A model generated the notes under the pieces. It worked only from the letters and a program-made list of their open reading frames with translations. It did no database searches and was not told where the DNA came from. From Kineococcus sp. NBC_00420 (GTDB taxonomy: Bacteria; Actinomycetota; Actinomycetes; Actinomycetales; Kineococcaceae), in assembly GCF_036021035.1 (NCBI RefSeq), contig NZ_CP107930.1, forward strand, positions 434,001 to 498,000: a stretch of DNA of 64,000 bases, in the 5' to 3' direction. This document shows, one piece after another, positions 50,002 through 58,878 of the stretch (position 1 is the stretch's first letter; every line of letters begins with the position of its first letter). Position numbers and translations under genes: made by a program.

Positions 50002-50637
50002 ATGCCTCAGTCCGTCACGATCACCGAACCCCCCATCGGGGGAACGCGCGCGCAAGCCCTGCTGGGCGTGAACCCGGCCCAGCTGAACCGCCTGCGCGAG
50101 GTGGGTCTGCTGGGCGACGAAGAAACCCTGCACGCGACGCAGACCGAGGGCGGGCACTGGCGCTACGACGAGGCCCGCGTGCGTGAACTCGCCACACGCC
50201 CCTGGGTGGAACTGCCCAGCCCCTCCCCCGACCTCGCCGTCCACCTCGCTCCCCTCACCCCGGATCCCCTGCACCGCGGCGGACGCCGGCACCAGGGGTG
50301 GCACGTTTCCGCCCAAACCAGCGGGCTGAGCCCGGCGGAGCGGGAAGACGCGTGGGCAGGGTGGTGGATCTGCCGCCCCGAGCGCTACCTCGGGGCCGCC
50401 CTGGTCGGTGACGTGTGCGGCTTCGTCGTCGAGGTGGCCGCCATCCGCGGCTTCCACCTCGCCGAGGACGGGCGGGTGCGCTTCGAGCTGCGCCCGCCCA
50501 CGAAACAGATGCGGGCGCGCTACGCCGGACGGCGCTTCCGCGCCGCGCAAGGGGCAGCCGTTCAACCCCTGGGCCCGACGACGACAGCACGAACCATCAC
50601 CCCTTCCACGTCACGACCGGCAGGAGATTCCCGATGA
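50002..50637 (+). CDS. MerR/HTH-like protein, first gene of an overlapping three-gene operon
   Basis: A 211-residue protein. The N-terminal part (RAQALLGVNPAQLNRLREVG, then a TEGGHWRYDEARVREL-like winged segment) resembles a MerR-type DNA-binding domain. The C-terminal 100 residues (AWAGWWICRPERYLGAALVG) form an unknown domain. GGAGACG precedes ATG 50002. Its TGA overlaps the next ATG (ATGA). Expected to bind DNA; perhaps a replication or segregation adaptor of a plasmid-like module. Confidence 0.6.
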   Translation: MPQSVTITEPPIGGTRAQALLGVNPAQLNRLREVGLLGDEETLHATQTEGGHWRYDEARVRELATRPWVELPSPSPDLAVHLAPLTPDPLHRGGRRHQGWHVSAQTSGLSPAEREDAWAGWWICRPERYLGAALVGDVCGFVVEVAAIRGFHLAEDGRVRFELRPPTKQMRARYAGRRFRAAQGAAVQPLGPTTTARTITPSTSRPAGDSR

Positions 50638-52325
50638 GACCCGCCCCCTGGAAGGTCCGCCCCGTCGCGACCGTGTGGCTGGACTACGTCACCGGCATCG
50701 GCGTCACCGACAGCGGCGCCCGCGTCACCCCCAAGATCACCGGACGCCGCAAGCGTCCCGTCCTGGTCGACCTGCTCGACACCGCCCACAACCTCTCCGC
50801 CGAGCGGATCATGCTGACCGGGAAGATCCCCCAGCAGGGCCTGGGTGAGCAGCACTGGCTCATCACCGAAACCCCCGGCTGGAGCGCCGGCGGGCACTGG
50901 CTCTCCAGTCCCCCGACCGGGCGCTTCACCCACGACATCACCGGCCGCAAGCTGGAGGTGCGCCTGGCCTCGGAGTGGTTCACCTCCCCCGATGCCTCCC
51001 TCACCCCCGACGAAGCGCGCCAGGCCTGGGTCGCCACCTCGGAGGCGTTGAAGTCCGTGGCCCGCGACGCGGAACTGCTGAAGTCCCCGGCCGCGACGGG
51101 GACGCAACTGTGGGCACAGTCCCTACCCCGCACCCTCGACCCCGAACCCCTCGACCCCGACACCGCTGACCTGCTGCACCGCACCGCCGGGCAGCACCGC
51201 ATCGAACACCTCACCACCGGCGCCGGCGCCTGCGCGTGCGGGTCCTGCCGGCCGCTGGTCGACGTGGGCGAACAACCCCGGGGCGGGTTCGCCTACGTCG
51301 ACGGGCGGTTCATGTACGCCGCCCTGTGCCGCGAACTCGGCACCGGCCCCGCACGACGACTGACCGGGGAGCAGGCCGAGGAACTCCTGGAGTCCAACCC
51401 CTACGCCCGCGCCCGCTTCCACGTCCGCTTCACCGTCAGAGAAGGCTGGGACACCCTCGGCCTGCTGCCCGTCGCCCACGAGGACACCGACGAGGGCTGG
51501 CACTACCCCAACGTCCCCGGCGCCCACGGTGAGACCTGGGTCGACGGAGTGGAACTGAAGATCGCCCTCGACCAGGGCTGGGGCATCAAGTTCCTCGACG
51601 GCCTCGAGTTCACCAAGGCCCGCGTCCTGGACACCTGGGCCGACCGGCTGCGTCGCGCCCGTGAGCGCCTGGCGGGGGCTCAGGACCTGCCACCGACGGT
51701 GCGGGCCGCCGCCGTCAGCGCGATGCGCGCGATCCTCATCCAAGGGATCGGCGCGTTCGCCTCCCGCGGGCGGGAGACGACGCAGGTGGTGTGGTCGGCA
51801 CGTGAGGTGCCACCCGCGGCCGCGTCCACGTTGGTGCGCTACGGAGAGGCGTTCGTGTTCCGCACCCGCGCTGCGCGCCCACAGGGTCAGGCCGCAGCGC
51901 TGTACCGCCCGGAACTAGCCGCCCAGGTGTGGTCGCGGGGTCGGGCCCGGGTGCTGGAGTGCCCCACGGCCCTGTCCAAGCGCCTGCCCGGGGTGGGCCT
52001 GGCCAGCTTGGGAGGTGCGTTGGAGGTCGACCCGGCGACGTTGCTGGCGGTCAACGGTGACGCGATCTACACCACCGAGGTCCCGGGATGGTCGCTACCG
52101 GTCTCCGTCGGTGGTGGTGATGACGGTGACGTCGGGCGGATGCGCCTGCAGGGGTGGCTGCCTGCGGTGAAGCTGCCGACGACCGCTGCGGAGCGCAACC
52201 GGTTGCGCCAGCGCGCGGAGGCAGCCGGGACGAGCTCAACCGCCCCGCCGCAGTCCTCCGAGATCCTGGCGAACACGGCCGTGGCCCCGGTCGCCGCGAT
52301 GCCGGCGGAGGTGGCCGGTGCCTGA
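50634..52325 (+). CDS. Large unassigned protein, possible divergent DNA-polymerase-like fold
   Basis: A 563-residue protein. In the middle is FAYVDGRFMYAALCRELGTG, followed by a VELKIALDQGWGIKFLDGLE segment, AAVSAMRAILIQGIGAFASR, and LLAVNGDAIYTTEVPGWSLP near the C-terminus. The order and spacing recall motifs A, B and C of protein-primed family-B DNA polymerases, but key Asp pairs are altered and the match is by eye. Alternatively it is a plasmid replication or terminal-protein-associated factor. A Cys-rich CACGSC motif precedes the first block. Translation is coupled on both sides. Confidence 0.4.
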   Translation: MRPAPWKVRPVATVWLDYVTGIGVTDSGARVTPKITGRRKRPVLVDLLDTAHNLSAERIMLTGKIPQQGLGEQHWLITETPGWSAGGHWLSSPPTGRFTHDITGRKLEVRLASEWFTSPDASLTPDEARQAWVATSEALKSVARDAELLKSPAATGTQLWAQSLPRTLDPEPLDPDTADLLHRTAGQHRIEHLTTGAGACACGSCRPLVDVGEQPRGGFAYVDGRFMYAALCRELGTGPARRLTGEQAEELLESNPYARARFHVRFTVREGWDTLGLLPVAHEDTDEGWHYPNVPGAHGETWVDGVELKIALDQGWGIKFLDGLEFTKARVLDTWADRLRRARERLAGAQDLPPTVRAAAVSAMRAILIQGIGAFASRGRETTQVVWSAREVPPAAASTLVRYGEAFVFRTRAARPQGQAAALYRPELAAQVWSRGRARVLECPTALSKRLPGVGLASLGGALEVDPATLLAVNGDAIYTTEVPGWSLPVSVGGGDDGDVGRMRLQGWLPAVKLPTTAAERNRLRQRAEAAGTSSTAPPQSSEILANTAVAPVAAMPAEVAGA

Positions 52326-53076
52326 CCCGTCGACGCCCAGCGCGGCCGACCTCATCGCGAACCTGCGCGCCTACGGCCTCAGCGTCAGTGAGATCGCCCG
52401 CGAGCTCGGCCGCTCCCCCCGCATGATCCGCAAGGTGGTCCAGGGCGAGAGCAGTGGACAGCTGTACGTCCCCGCCCTGAACGAGCTGGTCCAGACCGGG
52501 CGTACTCAGGCGCCACCGGCGCGCCGGCGCGGGCGCGACGGTGAGCTCGTGCGGGTGCGCGCGCCGCGCGGAGCGGCCGAACCGACGCGCCGCCCGCAGG
52601 AGGACACCGGAGCCGCGCAGGCCGGGGGTGCGGGGCAGACGCCGGCGACTCCCACCAGCAGGCGTGGGCGCTCCTCAGCCCAGGCCGAACCTGCGAGGCA
52701 ACCTGGGACCTTCAGCGACAGCACGACCTACCTACCCGGCGGGGTACGTCAGCACACGGTGACGGCACCACGCAGTGAAGGCAGCGGGCGGGAGCGGGCT
52801 CGCCAAGGCCTGCTGGCGGCGTTGCGCCGCGCCGCGCGCAGCCAGCGCGGGGGCCGCAAGAACGTCCGCTTCCGCGTGACCCTCCAGAACGGGACGACCG
52901 TCGAGGTCGGCGCCAAGGGCGGCTACGCCGTCTCCAAGGCCCTGGCGCGTTCGCGCAGCGAGGGCGACGACCCGTTCGCCTGGCTCGCCGGGGAGGTCGC
53001 CGACCGGCAGTACCTGCAGAAGACCTTGGCCCGGGAGAACCTGAACATCGTCGGGGTGGAGGCAACGATCTACTGA
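52318..53076 (+). CDS. HTH DNA-binding protein, last gene of the operon
   Basis: A 252-residue protein. The N-terminal HTH (LRAYGLSVSEIARELGRSPR) is followed by MIRKVVQGESSGQLYVPALN, an Arg/Ala/Pro-rich linker and a C-terminal basic domain (RSQRGGRKNVRFRVTLQNGT, VEVGAKGGYAVSKALARS). A dead relative lies at 13765-14490. GTG start with GGAGG upstream, 8 bases inside the previous gene. A DNA-binding role is inferred. Confidence 0.65.
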   Translation: MPDPSTPSAADLIANLRAYGLSVSEIARELGRSPRMIRKVVQGESSGQLYVPALNELVQTGRTQAPPARRRGRDGELVRVRAPRGAAEPTRRPQEDTGAAQAGGAGQTPATPTSRRGRSSAQAEPARQPGTFSDSTTYLPGGVRQHTVTAPRSEGSGRERARQGLLAALRRAARSQRGGRKNVRFRVTLQNGTTVEVGAKGGYAVSKALARSRSEGDDPFAWLAGEVADRQYLQKTLARENLNIVGVEATIY

Positions 53077-53088
53077 TCGCCGCAGATG

Positions 53089-54566
53089 GAGTCCCGTGAA
53101 GTGGTGTAACTCCTGCGCGTGAAGCGCTGCGGTTTCGGACTATGCCGTGAGGGCGGCGGTCCTGTCGAGCGGGGTGACCGTGTCGGGGTTCACGGTGACC
53201 GCGGCGGTGGGCAGGACGGTGGGTTCGGGCGGAGTCAGCAAGGCCATGGAGGCCTCGGAGAGGTAGCGACGTTCCCCGGACTGCCACTCATCGTGGGCCT
53301 CGATCAGCACGCACCCGGCCAGACGCAGCAGGGCCTTGGCGTTGGGAAAGATCCCCACCACGTCAGTGCGGCGCTTGACCTCCCGATTCAGGCGTTCGAT
53401 CGGGTTCGTCGACCAGATCTTCTTCCAGTGCGCCTCGGGGAACACCGCGAACGCCGTCACGTCCGGACCGGCCTCATCCAGCATCTCCGCGACCGCAGGG
53501 AACTGCGCGCGCAGGGTGTCGGCGACGACGCGGACCTGCTCACCGACAGCCTCCGCGGTGGGCTGGACGAAGATGGTGCGGACCATCGCCGCGACCGCGT
53601 CTGACTGCCCCTTCGTGACCCGACTCAAGACGTTGCGCATGAAGTGGACCCGGCATCGCTGCCAGGACGCGCCGGTCATGCTCTGCTCGATCGCCGAGAC
53701 CAGACCGCGGTGCTGGTCGGAGATCACCAGCTGCACCCCGTGCAGACCCCGCTCGCGCAGTGAGGTCAGGAACTCCTTCCAGAACGCCAACGTCTCGGCG
53801 TCTCCGACGTTGCAGCCCAATACTTCCCGGTGTCCATCCGCGGTGACGCCGGTGGCGATGACGACTGCTTGAGAGACGACACGTGCGCCCTTGCCGTGCT
53901 GGTCACCGCCGACGCGGGCCTTGCAGTACGTCGCATCGAGGAACACGTATGGGGTCGCCTGCGCGTCCAACGGGCGGCTGGTGAAGGTGGCGACCTCGGT
54001 GTCGAGGTCGGCGCAGATGCGGGACACCTCGGACTTGGAGATGCCCGATTCAGCGCCCAGGGCCTCGACGAGGTCGTCGACCTTGCGGGTGGATACGCCG
54101 TGGACGTAGGCCTCCATGACGACGGCGTGCAGGGCCCGGTCGATGCGCCGGCGAGGGTGCAGCAGGGTCGGGAAGAACGACCCCGTCCTGGTCTTGGGGA
54201 TCTTCAGTGCGAGGTCACCTGCGGTGGTGGCGACGAGGCGGTCGCGGGTGTCGTTGCGCTGGGTCGTGCGCCCGGCTGAGCGTTCGTGGTGGCCGGCGCC
54301 GATGTGGTGCTCGGCTTCGGCATCGATGAGGGCTTGCAGGGCGCCTTGCAGGATTCGGCGCATGAAGGTGCCGTCGTCGGCAGTGGTGAGTGCTTCGGTG
54401 AGGGTGGACAGGGCAGACTGGTCCATGAGGGCCATCGCGTTGATCTCCTTCTACGAGTTCCTTGGCGGGTACTCGCAGAGCTTCACGCGGTGGCCCTCAC
54501 CTGCTTGGTGGGACACGCTGGGGCGGGTCCTGAGGCGGGACGGAGTTACACCACTCGAGGGGACTC
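53089..54566 (-). mobile_element. Intact IS256-type insertion sequence
   Basis: Terminal inverted repeats at 53089-53113 and 54542-54566 share GAGTCCC and AGTGGTGTAACTCC with a few mismatches between them. A single transposase fills the interior. No clear target duplication is visible at these borders. A solo end of the same type lies at 998-1064. Confidence 0.85.
53140..54435 (-). CDS. IS256-family (mutator) transposase
   Basis: A 431-residue transposase: LALKIPKTRTGSFFPTLLHP, STRKVDDLVEALGAESGISK, catalytic YVFLDATYCKARVGGD, ISDQHRGLVSAIEQSM, WQRCRVHFMRNVLSRV, and the final W-STNPIERLNREVKRRTDVV with the Glu. All elements of the DDE core are present, so the enzyme looks active. The ATG at 54435 gives the family's usual N-terminus. 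Confidence 0.92.
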   Translation of the reverse strand: MALMDQSALSTLTEALTTADDGTFMRRILQGALQALIDAEAEHHIGAGHHERSAGRTTQRNDTRDRLVATTAGDLALKIPKTRTGSFFPTLLHPRRRIDRALHAVVMEAYVHGVSTRKVDDLVEALGAESGISKSEVSRICADLDTEVATFTSRPLDAQATPYVFLDATYCKARVGGDQHGKGARVVSQAVVIATGVTADGHREVLGCNVGDAETLAFWKEFLTSLRERGLHGVQLVISDQHRGLVSAIEQSMTGASWQRCRVHFMRNVLSRVTKGQSDAVAAMVRTIFVQPTAEAVGEQVRVVADTLRAQFPAVAEMLDEAGPDVTAFAVFPEAHWKKIWSTNPIERLNREVKRRTDVVGIFPNAKALLRLAGCVLIEAHDEWQSGERRYLSEASMALLTPPEPTVLPTAAVTVNPDTVTPLDRTAALTA

Positions 54567-54594
54567 ACCCATCGCCGCACCGAATTCGGGTCAC

Positions 54595-55624
54595 TGAGCT
54601 CTTCTCTGTAGCGGCTGGACGGTAACTGTGCGTCATGTGGTGCGGTCGTGCTCGAGGTGCAGCACGACCAGGACCGCGGCGGTGATGGCGCCGATCCGCC
54701 AGGGGCAGAGGGTGACCTTCTGCAAGACGCGGTAGTTCTTCAGCCTGGCGTTGCCTTGCTCAGCACGGGCTCGTACGTGCGCATGGACACGGTTGAAACT
54801 ACGTTCGGAGACGGTCAGGTCCCCGTCCTTGGGCTGCTTGTTCGGGCAGATGAGCCGGTCGCGTTCGCCTTCGTAGCCCAGGTCGGCGAGGACCTTGTGG
54901 TCGGCGGCGGTGAACTCATCCAGCGCGTCGAGGAGATCGGGATGAGTGCGGGCGCAGGTGGTGTCGTGCTCGCGGCCCGGTCGTAGCGGCGAGACCCAGA
55001 TTGGCCAGCCGTCGGGAGCGGTGAGTACCTGGACGTTGCCGCCGTGGCGGCGGTGCTTACCTGACCACCAGAGGTCTACTCGCTGCCCTTCGCGCCTGCC
55101 TCTTCGCATCGTAGGTCCATGCACGCCAACGCGGTTGGTCGCCAGCAGCGTGCCGTCAAGGCTTACATAAGTGTGGCCGGCGGCGTGCGCGGCCAGCAGT
55201 GCCGAGCGCAGCCCGGGCGCCTGGGCAGCCAGGACGTCGAAGGCCTCGTGCACGTAGCGGTAGGCGGTAGAGGTTCCCATGGCGTTGTCGCGGGCCAGTT
55301 GCGACACCCGTACGGCATCGAGTAGGAACCGGCAGATCAGCACCGCCTGAGCGAAGCAGCCCAGCACCCGCCGCCCAGCGCGCGTCCCCACCTTGAATCG
55401 GTGACGCAGCAGGAGGGTGGCGATGTGCTGGACGGTGGCCCGGGAGGTGGGCAGTACAGCGGTGTAGGTGACAGGATGAGACACGGTGGAGCTCCGGTGG
55501 TGGATGTTGCTGTAGGAAGCCCTCCGTTTACCGGAGTTTCACCTCCACCCGCCACCTCAGCCCTTGCGGCACCACCACCGGCGTCACCGCCCGTGACCGT
55601 CAGGCCGCTACTGAGAATGGCTCA
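54595..55624 (-). mobile_element. IS5-type element A
   Basis: Ends TGAGCTCTTCTCTGTAGC (54595-54612) and GCTACTGAGAATGGCTCA (55607-55624) are imperfect 18-bp inverted repeats (about 15 matches). It abuts element B with a single base between. CAC occurs at both flanks and may be a 3-bp target duplication; boundaries are good to about 2 bp. Confidence 0.7.
54633..55484 (-). CDS. IS5-type transposase A
   Basis: A 283-residue DDE transposase of the HARBI1-like/DDE_4 kind: TAYRYVHEAFDVLAAQAPGL, YVSLDGTLLATNRVG (Asp), LWWSGKHRRHGGNVQVLTAP, VLADLGYEGERDRL (Asp), RAEQGNARLKNYRVL (Glu). About two-thirds similar by eye to the enzyme of element B, so the two are related but distinct elements. Appears complete. 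Confidence 0.85.
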   Translation of the reverse strand: MSHPVTYTAVLPTSRATVQHIATLLLRHRFKVGTRAGRRVLGCFAQAVLICRFLLDAVRVSQLARDNAMGTSTAYRYVHEAFDVLAAQAPGLRSALLAAHAAGHTYVSLDGTLLATNRVGVHGPTMRRGRREGQRVDLWWSGKHRRHGGNVQVLTAPDGWPIWVSPLRPGREHDTTCARTHPDLLDALDEFTAADHKVLADLGYEGERDRLICPNKQPKDGDLTVSERSFNRVHAHVRARAEQGNARLKNYRVLQKVTLCPWRIGAITAAVLVVLHLEHDRTT

Positions 55625-55625
55625 C

Positions 55626-56626
55626 TGAGCCCTTGTCAGTAGCACCGGGCCGGTGGCGGAGGGTGACGGCGACGGGTTTGATGGTCGGCAGTAAGGACGG
55701 AACCCCGGAGGATGGTCATTCCTCTCACAGTCCGACCGTCCCTACCGGAGTCCCGCCGTGCTCGATCCTGTCACCTACCGCGCCGTGCTGCCCGTCTCCC
55801 GCGCCACGGTCACCTACGTCGCCGAGTTGCTGCACCGGGACCAGCAGATGCGTGGAACCCGCCGCGGCCGCCGGCGACTGAGGCCCTTCGACCAGGCGGT
55901 GCTGTTCTGCCGCTGGCTGGTCGATGCGATCCGGATGCGCCAGCTCGCCGTCGACAACGTGATCGGGCTCAAGACCGCCTACCGCTACATCCACGAAACC
56001 CTCGACGTCCTGGCCGGGCAGGTGCCTTCGCTGGTCGGGGCGTTGCTGGCCGCCCGGACCGCCGGCCACAGCCACGTCATGATCGACGGAACCCTCATCG
56101 CAACCGACCGAGTCTCGGTGAAAGGACCAACTGCAGGAGTAAACCTCTGGTGGTCGGGCAAGCACCATCACCACGGCGGTAACATCCAAGTCGTCACCGC
56201 ACCCGACGGCTGGCCGATCTGGGTTTCTCCCGTCCGCCCCGGACGCGAGCACGACACGACCTGCGCCCGAGCCCACCCGGGCCTCCTGGACTCCCTCACC
56301 GCATGGCGCGACGAGGAGCACGCCGTTCTGGCCGACCTGGGTTACGAAGGTGAACGCGGCCGCCTCACCTGCCCGACCAAGCACGTCAAGGGCCAGAACT
56401 TGACCGAAGACCAGGCCTGTTCCAACGCACTGCACTCCACCACTCGCGCCGTCGCCGAACGCGGCAACTCCCTGCTGAAGAACACTTTCAAGGCCCTCAA
56501 GCACGTCACCCTCTGCCCCTGGCGCATCGGGGCGATCGTCGCTGCTGCCCTCATCGTCCTCCACCGCGAACACGACCGCACGACGTGACGCACCGTCATG
56601 ATCAAGTCGCTACTGACAAGGGCTCA
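55626..56626 (+). mobile_element. IS5-type element B
   Basis: Ends at 55626-55643 and 56609-56626 are perfect 18-bp inverted repeats (GAGCCCTTGTCAGTAGC core). Oriented opposite to element A and back to back with it. Its right end interrupts an IS630 transposase gene. Confidence 0.8.
55758..56588 (+). CDS. IS5-type transposase B
   Basis: A 276-residue DDE transposase related to transposase A: AYRYIHETLDVLAGQVPSLV, HVMIDGTLIATDRVSVKGP (Asp), NLWWSGKHHHHGGNIQVVTA, VLADLGYEGERGRL (Asp), VAERGNSLLKNTFKALKHV (Glu). Complete. With perfect terminal repeats it is the likelier of the two to be mobile. Confidence 0.88.
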   Translation: MLDPVTYRAVLPVSRATVTYVAELLHRDQQMRGTRRGRRRLRPFDQAVLFCRWLVDAIRMRQLAVDNVIGLKTAYRYIHETLDVLAGQVPSLVGALLAARTAGHSHVMIDGTLIATDRVSVKGPTAGVNLWWSGKHHHHGGNIQVVTAPDGWPIWVSPVRPGREHDTTCARAHPGLLDSLTAWRDEEHAVLADLGYEGERGRLTCPTKHVKGQNLTEDQACSNALHSTTRAVAERGNSLLKNTFKALKHVTLCPWRIGAIVAAALIVLHREHDRTT

Positions 56627-57674
56627 CTGGCCGCCGGGTCCGGTTCCGGTCTTCAGTCCAGTCCTGAACGACCTGATCACAGTCGTCGGCGGTGGTGAAC
56701 CACCCGTGTTTGAGGACCTGGCGGGTCACAATCCCGAACACCGACTCGATCGGATTCACCCACGAGGCGTGCTTTGGGGTGAAGGAGACCTCGATGTCGG
56801 GATGCTCGGCCAGCCAGGCCGTGGTGGCCCGACTGGTGTGCGCCGGCCCGTTGTCCATGATCACTACGAAGTCGTTGCCGTGGACGCCCTTGAGGTGCTC
56901 GAGGATTTCGATGAGCGCCGCCGAGTTCATCCGCGACCGGGACCGGATCATCGAGACGGCTCCGGTGGCGCAGTCCTGAACGCCGTACCAGGACACGGTG
57001 CCCTTGCGGACGTACTCGAACTCCCGTCGCACGGTGCCGTCACCGGCGCGGGTATCGGCGCGGACAGGGGTCCGGACCGGGTGAGCGGTCTTCTCGTCCA
57101 AGCTCAGGACCGGTCTCCCACCGATCCGTGCGTTGCTGACAGCGTGTTGCACGGCAATCACTTTGGCGTCGAAGTCGGGGGCGGGGCGGCGGTGGATCCA
57201 GCCGTGGACGCGGTGCACCTTCAAGCCCAGCCCGTTCAACGTGGTGGTGACCCAGGAGCAGGTCACGCCCCAGTTCAGGTTCCACATCGCCTCGCGTAGG
57301 GCGTGGTGGGTCCACAACGGGTATGGGCCTGGTCGTTGGGTGGTGGCCACGGTTACCAGGTCGCGGACAGCTGCGTCGGGGTAGAGGACCGGGCGGCCGC
57401 AGCGGGGTGCGTCCAGCAGTCCCTGCAGGCCGTCGGCGCTGACTCGCTGCGCCCACTTGCGGACGGTGTTGCGGGTGGTGTCGTGGGCGGTGGCGACTGA
57501 GCGCAAGGACTTCTTGGTAGCGGCCAGGACGATACGGGCTCGGAAGGCCAGTCGTTGCGCCACGCCGGGATGGGCAGCGACGTAGTGCAGTTGCTGCTCG
57601 ATAGTCTCGGCCGTGCGCGGCATCGTCGGAAGTGCTGTACCCACGGCCACCGACGGTGCCGTATCCTTGATCAC
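56610..57674 (-). pseudogene. IS630-type transposase truncated by IS5 element B
   Basis: A 354-residue frame: HTH part (QRLAFRARIVLAATKKSLRS, NTVRKWAQRVSADGLQGLL), catalytic LSLDEKTAHPVRTPV, VVIMDNGPAHTS and FTPKHASWVNPIESVF with the Glu. The last residues (RRPVSPCQ) are read from the end of element B, so the natural C-terminus is replaced. The GTG at 57674 is one start; ATG 57623 is an alternative. Terminal repeats of this element were not found. Confidence 0.8.
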
Positions 57675-57732
57675 GCGGCTGGTAGCGAGATGTGCAGGTC
57701 ATGTGATCAAGGACTCTTCGAGCTGACCACTA

Positions 57733-58866
57733 GTGTCCCGCACTTGAGTTTCGCTCGATAAGTCGTAGGTTCGTCTCATGGCCCGGACTGGACGTCCCAA
57801 ACCCGAGCTGGTGCTGAGTGATGAGGAGCGGGATCAGTTGCAGCGCTGGGCGCGTCGCCACACTTCGTCCTAGGCGTTGGCGTTGCGTTCTCGGATCGTG
57901 CTGGAGTGCGAGCACTGCGCCAACAATCAGGAGGTCGCAGCCCGGCTGGGCTGCTCTCAAGCCACGGTCGGGAAATGGCGCAGCCGTTTCGTCACCGACC
58001 GGCTTGACGGGCTCAGCGACGAGCCGCGCCCAGGACGTCCCGCCTCGATCACCGCCGAGCAGGTGGAGGCGGTGGTGATCGACACCTTGGAGTCGACGCC
58101 CGCCAACGCTACGCACTGGAGCCGGTCGAAGATGGCCCAGCGCAGCGGGTTGAGTCCCACCACGATCGGTCGGATCTGGAAGGCGTTCGGTCTCAAACCG
58201 CACCGTAGTGACGGGATCAAGCTGTCCAACGATCCCCTGTTCGTGGAGAAGGTCCATGACGTCGTGGGGCTCTACCTGAACCCACCGGAGTCGGCGGTGG
58301 TGCTGTGTGTGGACGAGAAGTCCCAGGTCCAGGCCCTTGCCCGTTCTCAGCCGGCGTTCCCGATGATGCCGGGCATGCCGGAGAAGCGGACGCATCATTA
58401 TATCCGCCACAACACCACGACCTTGTTCGCCGCGCTGAACATCGCCGACGGCGCGGTGATCTCAGCGACCCACCGTCGGCACCGGTCGGTGGAGTTCAAG
58501 AAGTTCCTGACCAAGATTGACCAGGAGGTTCCCGATGACCTCGAGGTGCACGTCGTCTGCGACAACTACGGAACCCACAAGCACCCCACGATCAAGGCGT
58601 GGCTGAGGAGGTATCCGCGCTTCGTTCTGCACTTCACCCCGACTTACTCTTCCTGGTTGAATCAGGTTGAGCGTCTCTTCGCTTACGTCACTGATGATCT
58701 GCTGCGCCGCAGTGACCACCGCAGCGTTCAGGCCCTTGAAGCCGACCTGCGGGCTTGGGCAGCAGCCTGGAACGAGAACCCGAAGCCGTTCATCTGGACC
58801 AAGTCTGCGGACGAGATCCTTGCCTCACTTGGACGACTTTTGCAGCGGATTACGGGTGGAGGACAC
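57733..58866 (+). mobile_element. IS630-type element flanked by TA
   Basis: GTGTCC at 57733 and GGACAC ending at 58866 are inverted, each bordered by TA (57731-57732, 58867-58868), the duplication expected for IS630/Tc1-mariner insertion. The transposase frame fills it but has an internal stop. Confidence 0.75.
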
Positions 58867-58869
58867 TAG
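57778..58869 (+). pseudogene. IS630-type transposase with in-frame TAG
   Basis: Begins ATG-ARTGRPKPELVLSDEERDQL...RRHTSS, then TAG at 57871-57873, then continues in the same frame (ALALRSRIVLECEHCANNQE, VAARLGCSQATVGKWRSRF). The catalytic part is complete: VVLCVDEKSQVQALARSQP, VHVVCDNYGTHKHP, HFTPTYSSWLNQVERLF. A CAG to TAG change explains the stop. The gene's own stop codon uses the TA target duplication (TAG at 58867). Reinitiation at 57877 is conceivable. Confidence 0.8.
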
Positions 58870-58878
58870 ACTGCGACG

